From: an uncultured Leucobacter sp.
GTDB taxonomy: Bacteria > Actinomycetota > Actinomycetes > Actinomycetales > Microbacteriaceae
DNA length: 21,986 nucleotides
Assembly: GCA_945952575.1 (NCBI GenBank)
Contig: CAMFIY010000006.1
Location: 1 to 21,986, forward strand
Direction of reading: 5' to 3'
A model generated the notes under the pieces. The model saw only the letters and a list, made by a program, of their open reading frames with translations. It was not told the origin of the DNA and searched no databases. Below, in pieces: positions 21,677 to 21,986 of this stretch. Each line of letters opens with the position of its first letter. The first letter of the stretch is position 1. A program made the translations under genes and the position numbers.

Positions 21677-21986
21677 ATGGACATCGGCACCGGCCTCGTC
21701 TTCGCCGCGGCGAGCGCCGACGACGTGCCCGGGATCGTCGCCCTCGTGCGCGCGGCCTACTCCCCCTACATCCAGCGCATCGGTCGAGAACCCGGCCCGA
21801 TGAGCGCCGACTATCCGGCGCTGGTCGCCGCCGGGCGGGTGCTGCTCGCGCATCTCGACGACCGCCTGCTCGGCGTGCTCGTCACCGAATCGCGCCCCGA
21901 TCACCTGCTCGTCGAGAACATCGCCGTCTCGCCCGAGGCGCGCGGGCTCGGCGTCGGAGCCCGGCTCCTGGAGCGGGCCGAGCAGG
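21677..21986 (+). CDS. GNAT family N-acetyltransferase, N-terminal part
   Basis: The frame from ATG 21677 is open to the window end (103 codons). It starts MDIGTGLVFAAASADDVPGI, then VALVRAAYSPYIQRIGREPGPM, then RVLLAHLDDRLLGVLVTE, and ends in the acetyl-CoA binding motif VSPEARGLGVGARLLERAE. This is the standard order of a GCN5-related acetyltransferase. The segment AYSPYIQRIGREPGPMSADY is found in a subgroup annotated only as acetyltransferases. GCGGAGGA lies about 16 bases before the start. Substrate unknown; the C-terminus is outside the window. Confidence 0.85.
   Translation, partial: MDIGTGLVFAAASADDVPGIVALVRAAYSPYIQRIGREPGPMSADYPALVAAGRVLLAHLDDRLLGVLVTESRPDHLLVENIAVSPEARGLGVGARLLERAEQ

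Noticed and set aside
1..21986. Frequent GGATCC and GATC-containing words
   Set aside because: Expected from common Gly-Ser, Asp-Pro and Arg-Ile codon pairs in GC-rich coding DNA; no clustering into a functional site was seen.

Overview
The window reads as chromosome of a high-GC Gram-positive bacterium. Codon third positions are strongly G/C, several genes appear to be transcribed without a leader (a TANNNT-like -10 box six or seven bases before the start codon), and the gene families (L-asparagine permease type AnsP, five-helix membrane molybdoenzyme, DUF4287, HxlR/DoxX pair) are common in actinobacteria. Microbacteriaceae is my best guess; that is inference from gene content, not a search. 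There is no rRNA, tRNA, insertion sequence, phage gene or CRISPR array. Coding density is very high and no gap exceeds 300 bases.

Left part (1-4838): small stand-alone enzymes in mixed orientation. These are the C-terminal end of an AhpD/carboxymuconolactone decarboxylase-like protein, a class I methyltransferase, a VOC-fold protein, a DUF4287 protein, an SDR oxidoreductase, a membrane-anchored sulfite-oxidase-type molybdoenzyme and a YciI-like protein.

Transport pair (4900-7450, minus): an APC-family permease of the AnsP type. It carries a duplicated 24-residue acidic tail and is followed after one base by a lipoprotein solute-binding protein of the family that normally serves ABC importers.

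DNA alkylation repair island (7584-11521, minus): transcription order is ogt-like methyltransferase 2, an ECF-type sigma factor, ogt-like methyltransferase 1, alkB, tag and an alkA-like glycosylase. Two of the joints are ATGA overlaps. Together the genes cover direct reversal at O6-methylguanine (twice), oxidative demethylation and both classes of 3-methyladenine glycosylase. No Ada-type regulator is present. The embedded sigma factor is therefore the obvious candidate regulator, and this is the most system-like element of the window. An 11-base motif is shared by the leaders of ogt2 and alkB.

Middle part (11617-13680): a second SDR oxidoreductase, a DUF1801 protein, a DoxX-like membrane protein that seems to have lost its two middle helices through an in-frame deletion, and a divergent HxlR-type regulator with palindromes in the shared promoter region. 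A 273-base stretch with no recognisable gene follows.

Right part (13954-21986): an FMN/3Fe-4S glutamate-synthase-domain protein with an N-terminal membrane anchor and a possible leaderless 19-residue upstream peptide, then a complete kdpFABC operon on the minus strand including a 29-residue KdpF. The Kdp proteins are clearly divergent: the A-domain TGES motif of KdpB reads TGHP, and KdpA departs from several near-invariant signatures. No kdpDE sensor pair lies in the window. Divergent from kdp runs a class III aminotransferase with a good promoter, followed by a GNAT acetyltransferase cut by the window end.
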